From JBDSZL01 sp039925145 (GTDB lineage Bacteria > Acidobacteriota > Vicinamibacteria > Vicinamibacterales > SCN-69-37): DNA of 64,000 nt. Of the stretch, positions 32,310 to 39,938 are shown in pieces. The first letter of the stretch is position 1. The number at the start of each line of letters is the position of its first letter. Location of the stretch: NCBI GenBank assembly GCA_039925145.1, contig JBDSZL010000088.1, forward strand, positions 1 to 64,000, given 5' to 3'. The notes beneath the pieces were generated by a model that saw nothing but the letters and a program-made list of their open reading frames with translations, searched no databases and had not been told where the DNA came from. Position numbers and translations under genes: made by a program.

Positions 32310-35300
32310 ATGCGAATGCGCCGCTTGCGCATGCTCACGCTTTTCGCTGGTGTCGCGGCATTCGTCCTATCGGCGACGGTCCCGCTCCCCGCGCAGACCC
32401 CGTACGTCCCGTACTTCGGCAAGAACAAAGTCCGGTACGATCGGTTCGACTGGCACATCTATCGAACCGACCACTTCGAAATCTACTACTACCCGCAGCT
32501 CGAACAGCACCTCGAGCGTGTGGCGTCGTACGCCGAAAGCGCCTACCAGCGGATCAGCGCCGATCTCAAGCATGACCTCGCCGAACGGGTGCCGCTCGTG
32601 CTCTTCAAGACGCAGAGCGAGTTCCAGGAGAACAACATCGCCGGCGACGTGCCCGAGGGCGTGCTGGCATTTGCCGAGCCGGAGCGCAACCGGATGGTGC
32701 TCCCCATCGATGAACCGCCCGACCAGCTCTACCGGCTGATCACGCACGAGCTCACGCACGTGTTCGAATTCGACATCGTGCCGCGCGGCATCGGCGGCGG
32801 CCTCCCGCTGTGGATCGACGAGGGCCTGGCCAACTACATGGCCGGCTATTGGAACGTGCTCGATCTCATGCAGGTGCGTGACGCGGCGCTCACCGACAAC
32901 GTCCCGAAGATGAGTGAGTTCGAGTCGCAACCTCTGAGCGGCCGCCTCCCCTATTCGCTGGGTCATGCCACGTTCGAGTTCATCGAATCGCGCTGGGGCA
33001 AGGAAGGGCTGCGACAGTTCCTCTTCTCGCTCCGCAAGAGCGTCCTCGGCGGCAGTGACAGCGCGTATGAAGAAGCGCTGAAGCTCAAGCCCGAAGACTT
33101 CGACGAGCAGTTCGACCGGTACCTGAAGGAACGGTTCAAGCCGTTTCGCGACAAGGAGCGGCCGGCCGACTACGGTCGCGATATCGCCCGCGGTCTCGAG
33201 AAGACTCCCTACGCGGCGGTGCTCACGCTCGAGCCGTCGCCCTCGGGCGACATGCTGGCCGCGGTGGTCGGCAACCGGAAAGATCAGGAGCTCGACATCG
33301 TGCTGCTGTCCGCGAAGGACGGGCAGCTCATCCGCAATCTGACGAAGGGCTTCGATCAGGATCGGGGCTTCGAGTACATCGCGACCGCGGGAGGACTACG
33401 CGGCAACCTCGTGCCGTGGATGGCGTGGGCGCCGGTCGGCGACCGCATCGCCTACTTCGCGCGCACCGCCAAGGGCAAAACGCTCATCATCCAGAACATC
33501 GTCTCTGGCAAGATCGAGGAACGCATTCGCCTCGACGCCGTCGACGGTCCCGAGTCTCCGGCGTTCAGCCCCGACGGCCAGGCCGTCGCGTTCGCGGCGC
33601 TTTCGGGCGGCTTGACCGACATCTACACGGTGAACCTGACGTCGCGTGCCGTGAAGAACGTCACCTCGGACGGCACTGCCGACTACTCGCCAACCTATTC
33701 GCCCGATGGCCGGACCATCGTGTACACGGCCCGCACCGGTGGCAACGACAAACTGTTCTCGGTCGACCTCGCCTCAGGGCAGAAGAAGCAGCTCACGTTC
33801 GGTGCGCACGACGATACCGGCGCCAAGTTCTACGACGATCACACGCTCGTCTTCACGTCGACCGCCATCGATCCGGCCGTTGACGTGCCCGCCGAAGTGG
33901 CGCGCAACGCCAACATCGCCAACGTCTGGACCATCGATCTGAAGAGCGGCGAGCTCAAGCAGTGGACAGACACGCTGACAGGCAACGTGTCGCCGGTCGT
34001 GCTCCACCAGTCAGGCGCACTCCGGGTGGCATTCGTCTCGTACTACAAGGGCGACAACGGCATTCACCTGATCTCAGGAGACAAGCCGATTGCGACTGTC
34101 GCCGCTGGTGATTTCGGCGGCCCCGGGCCTGTCTTCGAGTTCACGGCGCCCATCAGCCACACGCTGCTGCGCGACAACATCCGCCGCAAGGGCGGCTGGG
34201 AGAAGATGACCATGGCCGGCCGTCCGCCGGTGAATCTGGGCGTGAACAGCAGCGGCACGATTTACGGCAACACGCAGGTGACCTTCACGGACGTCCTCGG
34301 CGACAAGGAGGTCAGCTTTTACGCGCAGTCGGTGCAGCAGTACCGCACGACCGCGTTCACGTATGTGAACACGGAACGCCGTCTCCAATATGCGCTGCAG
34401 GGTTTCTCGCAGGATCAGTTCTACTACGGGCAGAACATCGAGAATTCCGGAGCCCTCTACGATCCCAGTCTCGCCCCGTTCATCACGCGCGACTTGGCCG
34501 AGTCGGTGCAGACCCAGCGCGGCGGCACGGTGTTCGGCATCTACCCATTCAACCGCTACTCGCGCCTCGAGCTGTTCGGTGGCTACATCTACCTGAACGA
34601 GCACTACACCAACGACGAGGTGCAGCGCCTCGCGCAGCAATATCAGATCGACACCTTCGGCAGCTCCGTGCTTCGCAAGGGGCACATGGTCCCTCTCGGC
34701 GTGTCGCTGGTGAACGAAACCACCGTCTTCCGCGAGTTCGGCCCCGTGGCGGGTCGCACGGTAAAGCTCAGCTACACGGGTTCTCCCCGGTTCGGGGCGG
34801 ATGCCATTTCCCGCAACACATTGGATGTCGACGCACGCCACTATCAGCGTCTCGCGTCGAACGGCGTCCTGGCCCTGCGCTTCAAAGGGATGAAGAGCTG
34901 GGGACGCGACCCCGACTTCATGTACTTCGGCGGCAACTCCGAGTTGCGCGGCTACGAGTATCTCGAGTTCATCGGCCAGAAGGGGTTCTTTGCCGACGCC
35001 GAACTGCGGTTCCCGATGATCGAAGCCATGCTCACGCCGTTCGGCGTGCTCGGGGGACTGCGGGGCTCATTCTTCGTCAACGTCGGAGCGGCCGGCTTCA
35101 ACAATCAGCCGTTCAAAGTATTCAGCCGGGCCGACCAGATCGTCCAGAACGTGGCCGGCTACACGCTCAATCCAGACCAGAGCATCACTACCCGTCTCGC
35201 GCAGCCGGTCATCGTCAAGGGCCTGCGGCTCATCGACGGCCGCGCGTCGTACGGGCTTGGTCTGCAGAGCTTTCTACTGGGCTTCCCGATGCACTTCGAC

Positions 35301-35450
35301 TGGTCCTGGAAAACCCTCCTGAATCAAGGGTGGGAAGACACGCTCTTCCAGTCCTGCGCCCAGACGTCTGACACGAACGTCGACTGCGGTCCGGCAGGCG
35401 GCGGCTTCCGCAAGGTGAAGTTCGATTTCTGGATTGGCTACGACTTCTAG
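32310..35450 (+). CDS. Secreted metalloprotease/beta-propeller/beta-barrel protein (paralogue 2)
   Basis: A 1046-residue exported protein with the same architecture as the protein at 6220. A signal peptide ends at PLPAQ (about residue 29). The conserved block YFGKNKVRYDRFDWHIYRTD follows at once. A peptidase MA-like domain has HELTH (146-150) and WIDEGLANY (E171). TolB-like propeller blades follow (about 295-600; SPDGQ and SPDGR motifs). The last 400 residues are strand-rich with BamA-like turns (GRTVKLSYTGSPRFGA, ELRGYEYLEFIGQKGFF) and end in the barrel signature WIGYDF. The ATG has GAGGTGA upstream. Probable outer-membrane-anchored protease; substrate and inhibitor unknown. Two such genes in one window suggest a family expansion. 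Confidence 0.87.
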   Translation: MRMRRLRMLTLFAGVAAFVLSATVPLPAQTPYVPYFGKNKVRYDRFDWHIYRTDHFEIYYYPQLEQHLERVASYAESAYQRISADLKHDLAERVPLVLFKTQSEFQENNIAGDVPEGVLAFAEPERNRMVLPIDEPPDQLYRLITHELTHVFEFDIVPRGIGGGLPLWIDEGLANYMAGYWNVLDLMQVRDAALTDNVPKMSEFESQPLSGRLPYSLGHATFEFIESRWGKEGLRQFLFSLRKSVLGGSDSAYEEALKLKPEDFDEQFDRYLKERFKPFRDKERPADYGRDIARGLEKTPYAAVLTLEPSPSGDMLAAVVGNRKDQELDIVLLSAKDGQLIRNLTKGFDQDRGFEYIATAGGLRGNLVPWMAWAPVGDRIAYFARTAKGKTLIIQNIVSGKIEERIRLDAVDGPESPAFSPDGQAVAFAALSGGLTDIYTVNLTSRAVKNVTSDGTADYSPTYSPDGRTIVYTARTGGNDKLFSVDLASGQKKQLTFGAHDDTGAKFYDDHTLVFTSTAIDPAVDVPAEVARNANIANVWTIDLKSGELKQWTDTLTGNVSPVVLHQSGALRVAFVSYYKGDNGIHLISGDKPIATVAAGDFGGPGPVFEFTAPISHTLLRDNIRRKGGWEKMTMAGRPPVNLGVNSSGTIYGNTQVTFTDVLGDKEVSFYAQSVQQYRTTAFTYVNTERRLQYALQGFSQDQFYYGQNIENSGALYDPSLAPFITRDLAESVQTQRGGTVFGIYPFNRYSRLELFGGYIYLNEHYTNDEVQRLAQQYQIDTFGSSVLRKGHMVPLGVSLVNETTVFREFGPVAGRTVKLSYTGSPRFGADAISRNTLDVDARHYQRLASNGVLALRFKGMKSWGRDPDFMYFGGNSELRGYEYLEFIGQKGFFADAELRFPMIEAMLTPFGVLGGLRGSFFVNVGAAGFNNQPFKVFSRADQIVQNVAGYTLNPDQSITTRLAQPVIVKGLRLIDGRASYGLGLQSFLLGFPMHFDWSWKTLLNQGWEDTLFQSCAQTSDTNVDCGPAGGGFRKVKFDFWIGYDF

Positions 35451-35471
35451 ACCCATCGCCGGCAGGACCCG

Positions 35472-35966
35472 GTGACGGCATCCCATCCGCGGTCTGCCGG
35501 CGAGTCGTTCACCGAGATGGTGCAGGTGGTCCTGCCCAACGACGCGAATCCATTGGGGTTCGCGCTTGGGGGCACGGTCATGCACCTCATCGACATCGCC
35601 GGGGCCATCGCCGCGCATCGACATGCGCGCACGACGATGGTGACCGCGGCCGTGGATGGACTGCAGTTTCTGATCCCCATCCGCATTGGCGACCTCATCA
35701 TCCTGCACGCACGCGTGACCGCCGCATTTCAGACGTCGCTCGAAGTGGAGGTCGAGGTCTTCTCGGAGTCGCTGCTCTCGGGCGAGCGCCGACGGACAAG
35801 CGTTGCTTACCTGACCTTCGTCACCGTCGAGGTGGAGGGGCGCCGCCCAGCCGTTCCGCCGCTCCTGCTGGAGACCGACGATCAGCGGCAGAAATCAGGC
35901 GAGGCGTCGATCCGGCGCGCCGCGCGCCTCGACGCCAAGCGCGTCGTCAAATCTTCCGCAACCTGA
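35472..35966 (+). CDS. Acyl-CoA thioesterase, hotdog fold
   Basis: A 164-residue YciA/BACH-like thioesterase. Signature elements are [19 protein letters not shown] (N-D-A-N-x-x-G region with catalytic Asn/Asp), [38 protein letters not shown] and [20 protein letters not shown]. The family hydrolyses medium- and long-chain acyl-CoA. GTG start; AGGA lies just upstream. The 3' end overlaps the convergent coaA gene by 20 nt, bringing two coenzyme-A genes tail to tail (CoA synthesis and CoA-ester hydrolysis), which may be chance. Confidence 0.9.
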   Translation: MTASHPRSAGESFTEMVQVVLPNDANPLGFALGGTVMHLIDIAGAIAAHRHARTTMVTAAVDGLQFLIPIRIGDLIILHARVTAAFQTSLEVEVEVFSESLLSGERRRTSVAYLTFVTVEVEGRRPAVPPLLLETDDQRQKSGEASIRRAARLDAKRVVKSSAT

Positions 35967-36939
35967 TCCGCTGCACTTCGTGAGCGCGCCCCTTCTCGAG
36001 CAGCAGTCGCGCACGTTCGCGCGTCGGCTTGACGTTCTCGCGCAGATTCACCCCGTTGATCGTGCTCCAGATCGTCCGCGCCGTCTGGACCGCCGTCACA
36101 TCGTCGAGACCCGCGTAGCGATGGAAGTAGGAGCGGGGGTCCTGGAAGACCGTTTCGCGCAACGCGAGGAACCGGTCGACGTACCACTGTTCAATGTCTT
36201 CTTCGCGCGCGTCGATATATACGGAGAAGTCGAAGAAGTCTGAAACGAAGACACGCCCCCGAGGTTCGCGGGCCCGAACGGTCGGCTCGGCCACGCGGCC
36301 GCCCTCCCCGGTCTGCAGCACGGTCAGCCCCTCGACGATGACGATGTCCGGGCGGTCGACCACCTGAAAATCGCCGGGGACGATGTCATACCGCTGGTGC
36401 GAGTAGACCGGGGCGTGCACCGCCGTCTCCGCGGCCTTGACCGCCGTCATGAAGTCGACGAGCGTGCGCAGGTCGTAGCTCTCTGGAAAGCCTTTGCGGT
36501 CGAGAATCCCCCGCGACTCGAGCACCCGGTTCGGGAACAGGAAGCCGTCGGTGGTGACCAGATCGACACGGGGATGATTGGGCCATCGGGAGAGCAGCGC
36601 CTGCAGGATGCGGGCAAACGTACTCTTGCCGACGGCGACACTGCCGGCCACGCCGATGACGTATGGCGTCGGGCGAGGCAGGGTGCCGAGAAACGTGTCG
36701 GTGGCCTTGTGCAGGGTCTGCGTAGCCGAGACGTGCAGGTTGAGCAGCCGGGAGAGCGGCAGGTAGATCGTCTCGACTTCGTTTAGGCTGACCCGCTCGT
36801 TGAGTCCCTGGAGATCGGCGAGATCGTGCTCGGAGAGGGTGAGGGGGGTGGCGGCCCGCAGCCGCGCCCAGGCGGCCCGATCGAAGTCGATGTAGGGGGA
36901 GGACATGGGGAGGAGGGCGGAAGGCCGGACGGCCCTCAC
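35947..36939 (-). CDS. coaA: Type I pantothenate kinase
   Basis: A 330-residue CoaA, the first committed enzyme of coenzyme A synthesis (pantothenate to 4'-phosphopantothenate). The core is canonical: [28 protein letters not shown], the P-loop [62 protein letters not shown] and the end [15 protein letters not shown] at 36939 was chosen because GGAGAGGG lies 9 nt upstream; the ATG at 36906 (MSSPYID) matches E. coli alignment equally well but has no ribosome site. It lies just downstream of the ferredoxin gene on the same strand. Confidence 0.95.
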   Translation of the reverse strand: MRAVRPSALLPMSSPYIDFDRAAWARLRAATPLTLSEHDLADLQGLNERVSLNEVETIYLPLSRLLNLHVSATQTLHKATDTFLGTLPRPTPYVIGVAGSVAVGKSTFARILQALLSRWPNHPRVDLVTTDGFLFPNRVLESRGILDRKGFPESYDLRTLVDFMTAVKAAETAVHAPVYSHQRYDIVPGDFQVVDRPDIVIVEGLTVLQTGEGGRVAEPTVRAREPRGRVFVSDFFDFSVYIDAREEDIEQWYVDRFLALRETVFQDPRSYFHRYAGLDDVTAVQTARTIWSTINGVNLRENVKPTRERARLLLEKGRAHEVQRIRLRKI

Positions 36940-36960
36940 AGCCCTCGGCCCTCTCCACCG

Positions 36961-37221
36961 TTACTTCTTGAAGTACGCCTGGTTGATCTCGATGTACTCC
37001 TTCCACTTCTCGGGCACTTCGTCGAGCGCATAGATAGCTTCGACCGGGCAGGCCGGGACGCAGGCGCCGCAGTCGATGCACTCGTCAGGGTGGATGTTCA
37101 GCAGCTTGGCTGACTCGAAATCCGGCTCGTCCTTGCGGGGATGAATGCAGTCGACGGGACAGACGTCGACGCACGCCGTATCTTTGGTTCCAATGCAGGG
37201 CTCGGTGATGACGTAGGCCAT
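36961..37221 (-). CDS. Seven-iron-type ferredoxin
   Basis: An 86-residue dicluster ferredoxin. The cysteines are at 9, 17, 21, 25 and 48, 51, 54, 58, in [20 protein letters not shown] and [18 protein letters not shown], the pattern of [3Fe-4S][4Fe-4S] ferredoxins such as FdxA (the first cluster having the longer C-x7-C-x3-C spacing). The tail ([16 protein letters not shown]) is the usual family end. A strong GAGGAGAGA ribosome site precedes the ATG at 37221. It is a soluble electron carrier; the partner is unknown. The coaA gene follows on the same strand. Confidence 0.95.
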   Translation of the reverse strand: MAYVITEPCIGTKDTACVDVCPVDCIHPRKDEPDFESAKLLNIHPDECIDCGACVPACPVEAIYALDEVPEKWKEYIEINQAYFKK

Positions 37222-37345
37222 TCTCTCCTCCGAAGTCGGCGGCAGCCGCCGGACGTGGGCGGACGTAGTGCGGCCCACCATGGCCGGACGCGCCGATCGG
37301 TCGTGGGCATTGTTACACGCGGAGCGCGGGGGTTCAACTTGGGCT

Positions 37346-37400
37346 CGGGACGAGCCGGCTTGGGGCTCGGGGCTTGGGGCTGGGCGCTGGGCGCTGGGCG
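37346..37400. repeat. GGGGCTN heptamer array
   Basis: Seven or more seven-base units: GGGGCTC, GGGGCTT and GGGGCTG, degenerating into GGGCGCT. Four G runs on the plus strand are close enough to form a G-quadruplex. It lies 5' of the beta-lactamase-fold hydrolase gene (start 37419) and 3' of the ferredoxin start. Unit and spacing match those at 1, 4139 and 38141. Confidence 0.85.
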
Positions 37401-37406
37401 GCGCGA

Positions 37407-37412
37407 TAGTCT
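37407..37412 (+). promoter_or_regulatory. -10-like TAGTCT for the 37419 gene
   Basis: TAGTCT, a weak TANNNT box, lies exactly 6 nt before the ATG at 37419, directly behind the heptamer array. The evidence is positional only. Confidence 0.35.
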
Positions 37413-37418
37413 ATCCCC

Positions 37419-38126
37419 ATGGCTTCATTGGCGATCACGTGGCTTGGGCACTCGACGTTCGTTCTGCGCCTGCCCACGGGCCAGCGGGTGGTGACCGATC
37501 CTTGGCTGGGCAATCCGCTGTGTCCTGTCGAGTTCTCGAGACCCGAGTCGCTCGTGCCGGTCGACCTGATTCTGCTCTCGCACGGGCACGCCGACCACAG
37601 TGGGGATGCCATGGCGCTGGCGAGGGCCACGGGCGCGCCGCTCGTGTGCGTCTTCGAGCTCGGGCAATATCTCACCGAGAAGGGGCTGCAGAACGTTCGC
37701 GATATGGGCATTGGCGGCACCCAGGAGATCGGCGGTGTGTCGATCACGATGACGCAGGCGATTCACTCCGGCTCGCTCATGTCGCAGGGACAGATCATCT
37801 ATCTCGGCGGCGCCACCGGATTCATCGTGCGGGCGCCGGGCACGCCGACGATCTACTTCGCCGGCGACACGGCGCTCTTTGGTGACATGAAGATCATTGG
37901 CGAACTCTATCGTCCGGAAATCGCCTTTCTGCCGATCGGCGACCACTACACGATGGGTCCCGAGGCAGCCGCGCTCGCGGCGCAGTGGCTCGGCGTGCGA
38001 CAGGTCATCCCAATGCACTGGGGCACCTTTCCGCTCCTCTCCGGCACGCCGGCGGCGCTCAAAGCGCATCTGGCCACGACCAGCATCGACGTCCTCGAAC
38101 TGGAGCCGGGCCAGACAGCAGAATGA
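37419..38126 (+). CDS. Metal-dependent hydrolase, UPF0173/UlaG-like beta-lactamase fold
   Basis: A 235-residue metallo-beta-lactamase-fold hydrolase. The metal motifs are WLGHSTFVLR, LILLSHGHADHSGD (H-x-H-x-D-H), IYFAGDTALFGDMKII and PMHWGTFPLL. It belongs to the UPF0173 group related to UlaG (L-ascorbate-6-phosphate lactonase) but the substrate is unknown. It is cytoplasmic. A heptamer array lies upstream and another lies downstream before lipA, so it is flanked on both sides by the same repeat. Confidence 0.92.
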   Translation: MASLAITWLGHSTFVLRLPTGQRVVTDPWLGNPLCPVEFSRPESLVPVDLILLSHGHADHSGDAMALARATGAPLVCVFELGQYLTEKGLQNVRDMGIGGTQEIGGVSITMTQAIHSGSLMSQGQIIYLGGATGFIVRAPGTPTIYFAGDTALFGDMKIIGELYRPEIAFLPIGDHYTMGPEAAALAAQWLGVRQVIPMHWGTFPLLSGTPAALKAHLATTSIDVLELEPGQTAE

Positions 38127-38140
38127 CCCGTCGACTCCTC

Positions 38141-38256
38141 GCCGCCCCGAGCCTCGAGCCCCAAGCCCCAAGCCCCGCCCCGCGAGCCCCAAGCCCCAAG
38201 CCCCGAGCCCCGAGCCCCGCCCCGCGAGCCGCGAGCCCCGAGCCCCGAGCCGCGCA
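38141..38256. repeat. CCCCGAG/CCCCAAG heptamer array, largest copy
   Basis: About 115 bp made of CCCCGAG, CCCCAAG and related units (CCCCGCC, CCGCGAG), the reverse complement of the 37.35 kb array. It fills most of the gap between the hydrolase stop and lipA, then gives way to AT-richer sequence (ATAAGCCATAATAGAAT) that carries the lipA promoter. G runs are on the minus strand. Confidence 0.9.
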
Positions 38257-38271
38257 AGCCATAAGCCATAA

Positions 38272-38277
38272 TAGAAT
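38272..38277 (+). promoter_or_regulatory. -10 box TAGAAT for lipA
   Basis: TAGAAT in ATAATAGAATCCCC lies 4 nt before the lipA ATG at 38282 with no Shine-Dalgarno. The spacing is shorter than at the other sites, so the exact start site is less certain. Confidence 0.4.
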
Positions 38278-38281
38278 CCCC

Positions 38282-39205
38282 ATGCCCGTCGCTCCCCTGC
38301 AGTTCATTCGAGGCCGCCGCGTCAAAGACACCGTGCTCAACCGGCAGGCCAAGCCGGACTGGCTGAAGGTGCGGGCGCCCGGCTCGCCTAACTACCTCCG
38401 CCTTCGCGGGCTCATGCGCGACCTGAAGCTGCACACGGTGTGTGAGGAGGCGCACTGCCCCAACATCGGCGAGTGCTGGCACCACGGCACCGCGACGTTC
38501 ATGATCATGGGCGACGTCTGTACGCGCGCGTGCGGCTACTGCAACGTCACGCACGGTGCCCCAGGCGCGCTCGATCCACACGAAGCCGACAACCTGGCCG
38601 AGGCCGTCGACACGATGGCCCTCTCCTACGTCGTCGTCACGTCGGTCGACCGCGATGACCTGCCCGACTCGGGCGCTGGCGCGTTTGCGGCCACCGTGCG
38701 CGCTATCAAAGCGAAACGTCCCGAGTGCCGGGTCGAGGTGCTGATCCCTGATTTTCGCGGGAGCGAGCAGGCGTTGCAGACGGTGATCGACGCCGCGCCT
38801 GACGTCCTGAATCACAACACCGAGACGGTGCCGCGCCTGTATCGGCTGGCGCGGCCCGGTGGGCGGTACGCGCGTGCGTTGGAGCTGCTGGACCGGGCAC
38901 GCCGCATGTCGCCCGGCACGCCGACCAAGACCGGCATCATGGTCGGCCTTGGCGAGACCTGGGACGAAGTGGTCCAGGTGCTCCGGGATCTGCGAGAGGT
39001 CGACTGCAAGATCCTGACGATCGGGCAGTACCTGCGTCCGTCGCTCGCCCACCTGCCGATGGAGCGGTACTACACACCCGAGGAATTCGGCCGCCTGAAG
39101 CAGATCGCGCTCGACCTCGGATTCGGGCACGTGGAATCGGGACCGCTGGTGCGATCCTCGTATCACGCGCACGAGCAGGCAGACAGTTTTGCCGCACGGA
39201 CCTGA
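38282..39205 (+). CDS. lipA: Lipoyl synthase
   Basis: A 307-residue radical SAM enzyme that inserts two sulfurs into octanoyl groups on lipoyl domains. The auxiliary cluster cysteines are C54, C59 and C65 (C-x4-C-x5-C in HTVCEEAHCPNIGEC); the radical SAM cluster is C80, C84 and C87 (CTRACGYC). Other blocks: YVVVTSVDRDDLPDSGA, DVLNHNTETVPRLY, TKTGIMVGLGE and LTIGQYLRPS, ending with the conserved serine in VRSSYHAHEQ. Length is normal. It would modify the E2 lipoyl domain encoded at 49222. The UDG gene overlaps its 3' end. Confidence 0.97.
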   Translation: MPVAPLQFIRGRRVKDTVLNRQAKPDWLKVRAPGSPNYLRLRGLMRDLKLHTVCEEAHCPNIGECWHHGTATFMIMGDVCTRACGYCNVTHGAPGALDPHEADNLAEAVDTMALSYVVVTSVDRDDLPDSGAGAFAATVRAIKAKRPECRVEVLIPDFRGSEQALQTVIDAAPDVLNHNTETVPRLYRLARPGGRYARALELLDRARRMSPGTPTKTGIMVGLGETWDEVVQVLRDLREVDCKILTIGQYLRPSLAHLPMERYYTPEEFGRLKQIALDLGFGHVESGPLVRSSYHAHEQADSFAART

Positions 39206-39938
39206 CCGCCCAGCACCACCGCCTTCCGCTGGCACCTCCGCTTCGTCCCTCGTCTCGATCACGCGAGCCGTGGTGACGTGCACCGCCTGCGATCGCTTGC
39301 GCCAGTACTGCTGTGGCGTCGGCACGACCAAACGCGCATCATTCAAGGATCAGACGTACTGGGCCCGGCCCGTGCCGGGGTTTGGCGATCCAGGCGCGCG
39401 GGTCGTCATCATCGGTCTCGCTCCGGCTGCGCACGGCGCCAATCGCACGGGGCGGATGTTCACGGGCGACGGGACGGGCGGATCGGGCGACTTCCTGATG
39501 ACCGCCCTTCACGCCAATGGGCTCGCCAATCAGACGTTTTCGCAAGACACCGGCGATGGACTGAGGCTCACGAACGCCTGGATTACGGCGGCCGTACGCT
39601 GCGCCCCGCCCGACAACACGCCGACACCGGCTGAGATTGGGACGTGCCGGACGCATCTGCGAGCGGAGCTTGCGGCGCTGCGAGACGCATGTGTGTACGT
39701 CGCGCTCGGACGCATCGCCCTCGACGCCGTCTGGCCCGTGCTGGCCCCGCTGCCCGCACCCGCACGGAAACCAGCATTTGCTCACGGAGCGGTCGTCGCG
39801 CTCTCGGACGGCAAGAGCCTGGTCTCGTCCTATCACCCCAGCCGCCAGAACACGCACACGGGCCGATTGACCGCCAGCATGCTGGCAGACGTGTTTCGAC
39901 TGGCCGTCGACCTCAGCTCGCAGGCTCGAACAGTCTGA
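39189..39938 (+). CDS. Family 5 uracil-DNA glycosylase (UdgB-type)
   Basis: A 249-residue UDG with the family-5 pattern. N-terminal cysteines in TCTACDRLRQYCCG form an iron-sulfur site; motif A is IIGLAPAAHGANRTGRMFTG, followed by GSGDFLMTALHANG, and the second catalytic motif is VSSYHPSRQNTHTGRLT. It removes uracil and some other deaminated bases from DNA. The start is a TTG at 39189 that overlaps lipA by 17 nt; a GTG at 39270 is downstream of the helix before the first Cys, so TTG is preferred. Probably cotranscribed with lipA. It ends 26 nt inside the convergent VWA gene. Confidence 0.9.
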   Translation: MPHGPDRPAPPPSAGTSASSLVSITRAVVTCTACDRLRQYCCGVGTTKRASFKDQTYWARPVPGFGDPGARVVIIGLAPAAHGANRTGRMFTGDGTGGSGDFLMTALHANGLANQTFSQDTGDGLRLTNAWITAAVRCAPPDNTPTPAEIGTCRTHLRAELAALRDACVYVALGRIALDAVWPVLAPLPAPARKPAFAHGAVVALSDGKSLVSSYHPSRQNTHTGRLTASMLADVFRLAVDLSSQARTV

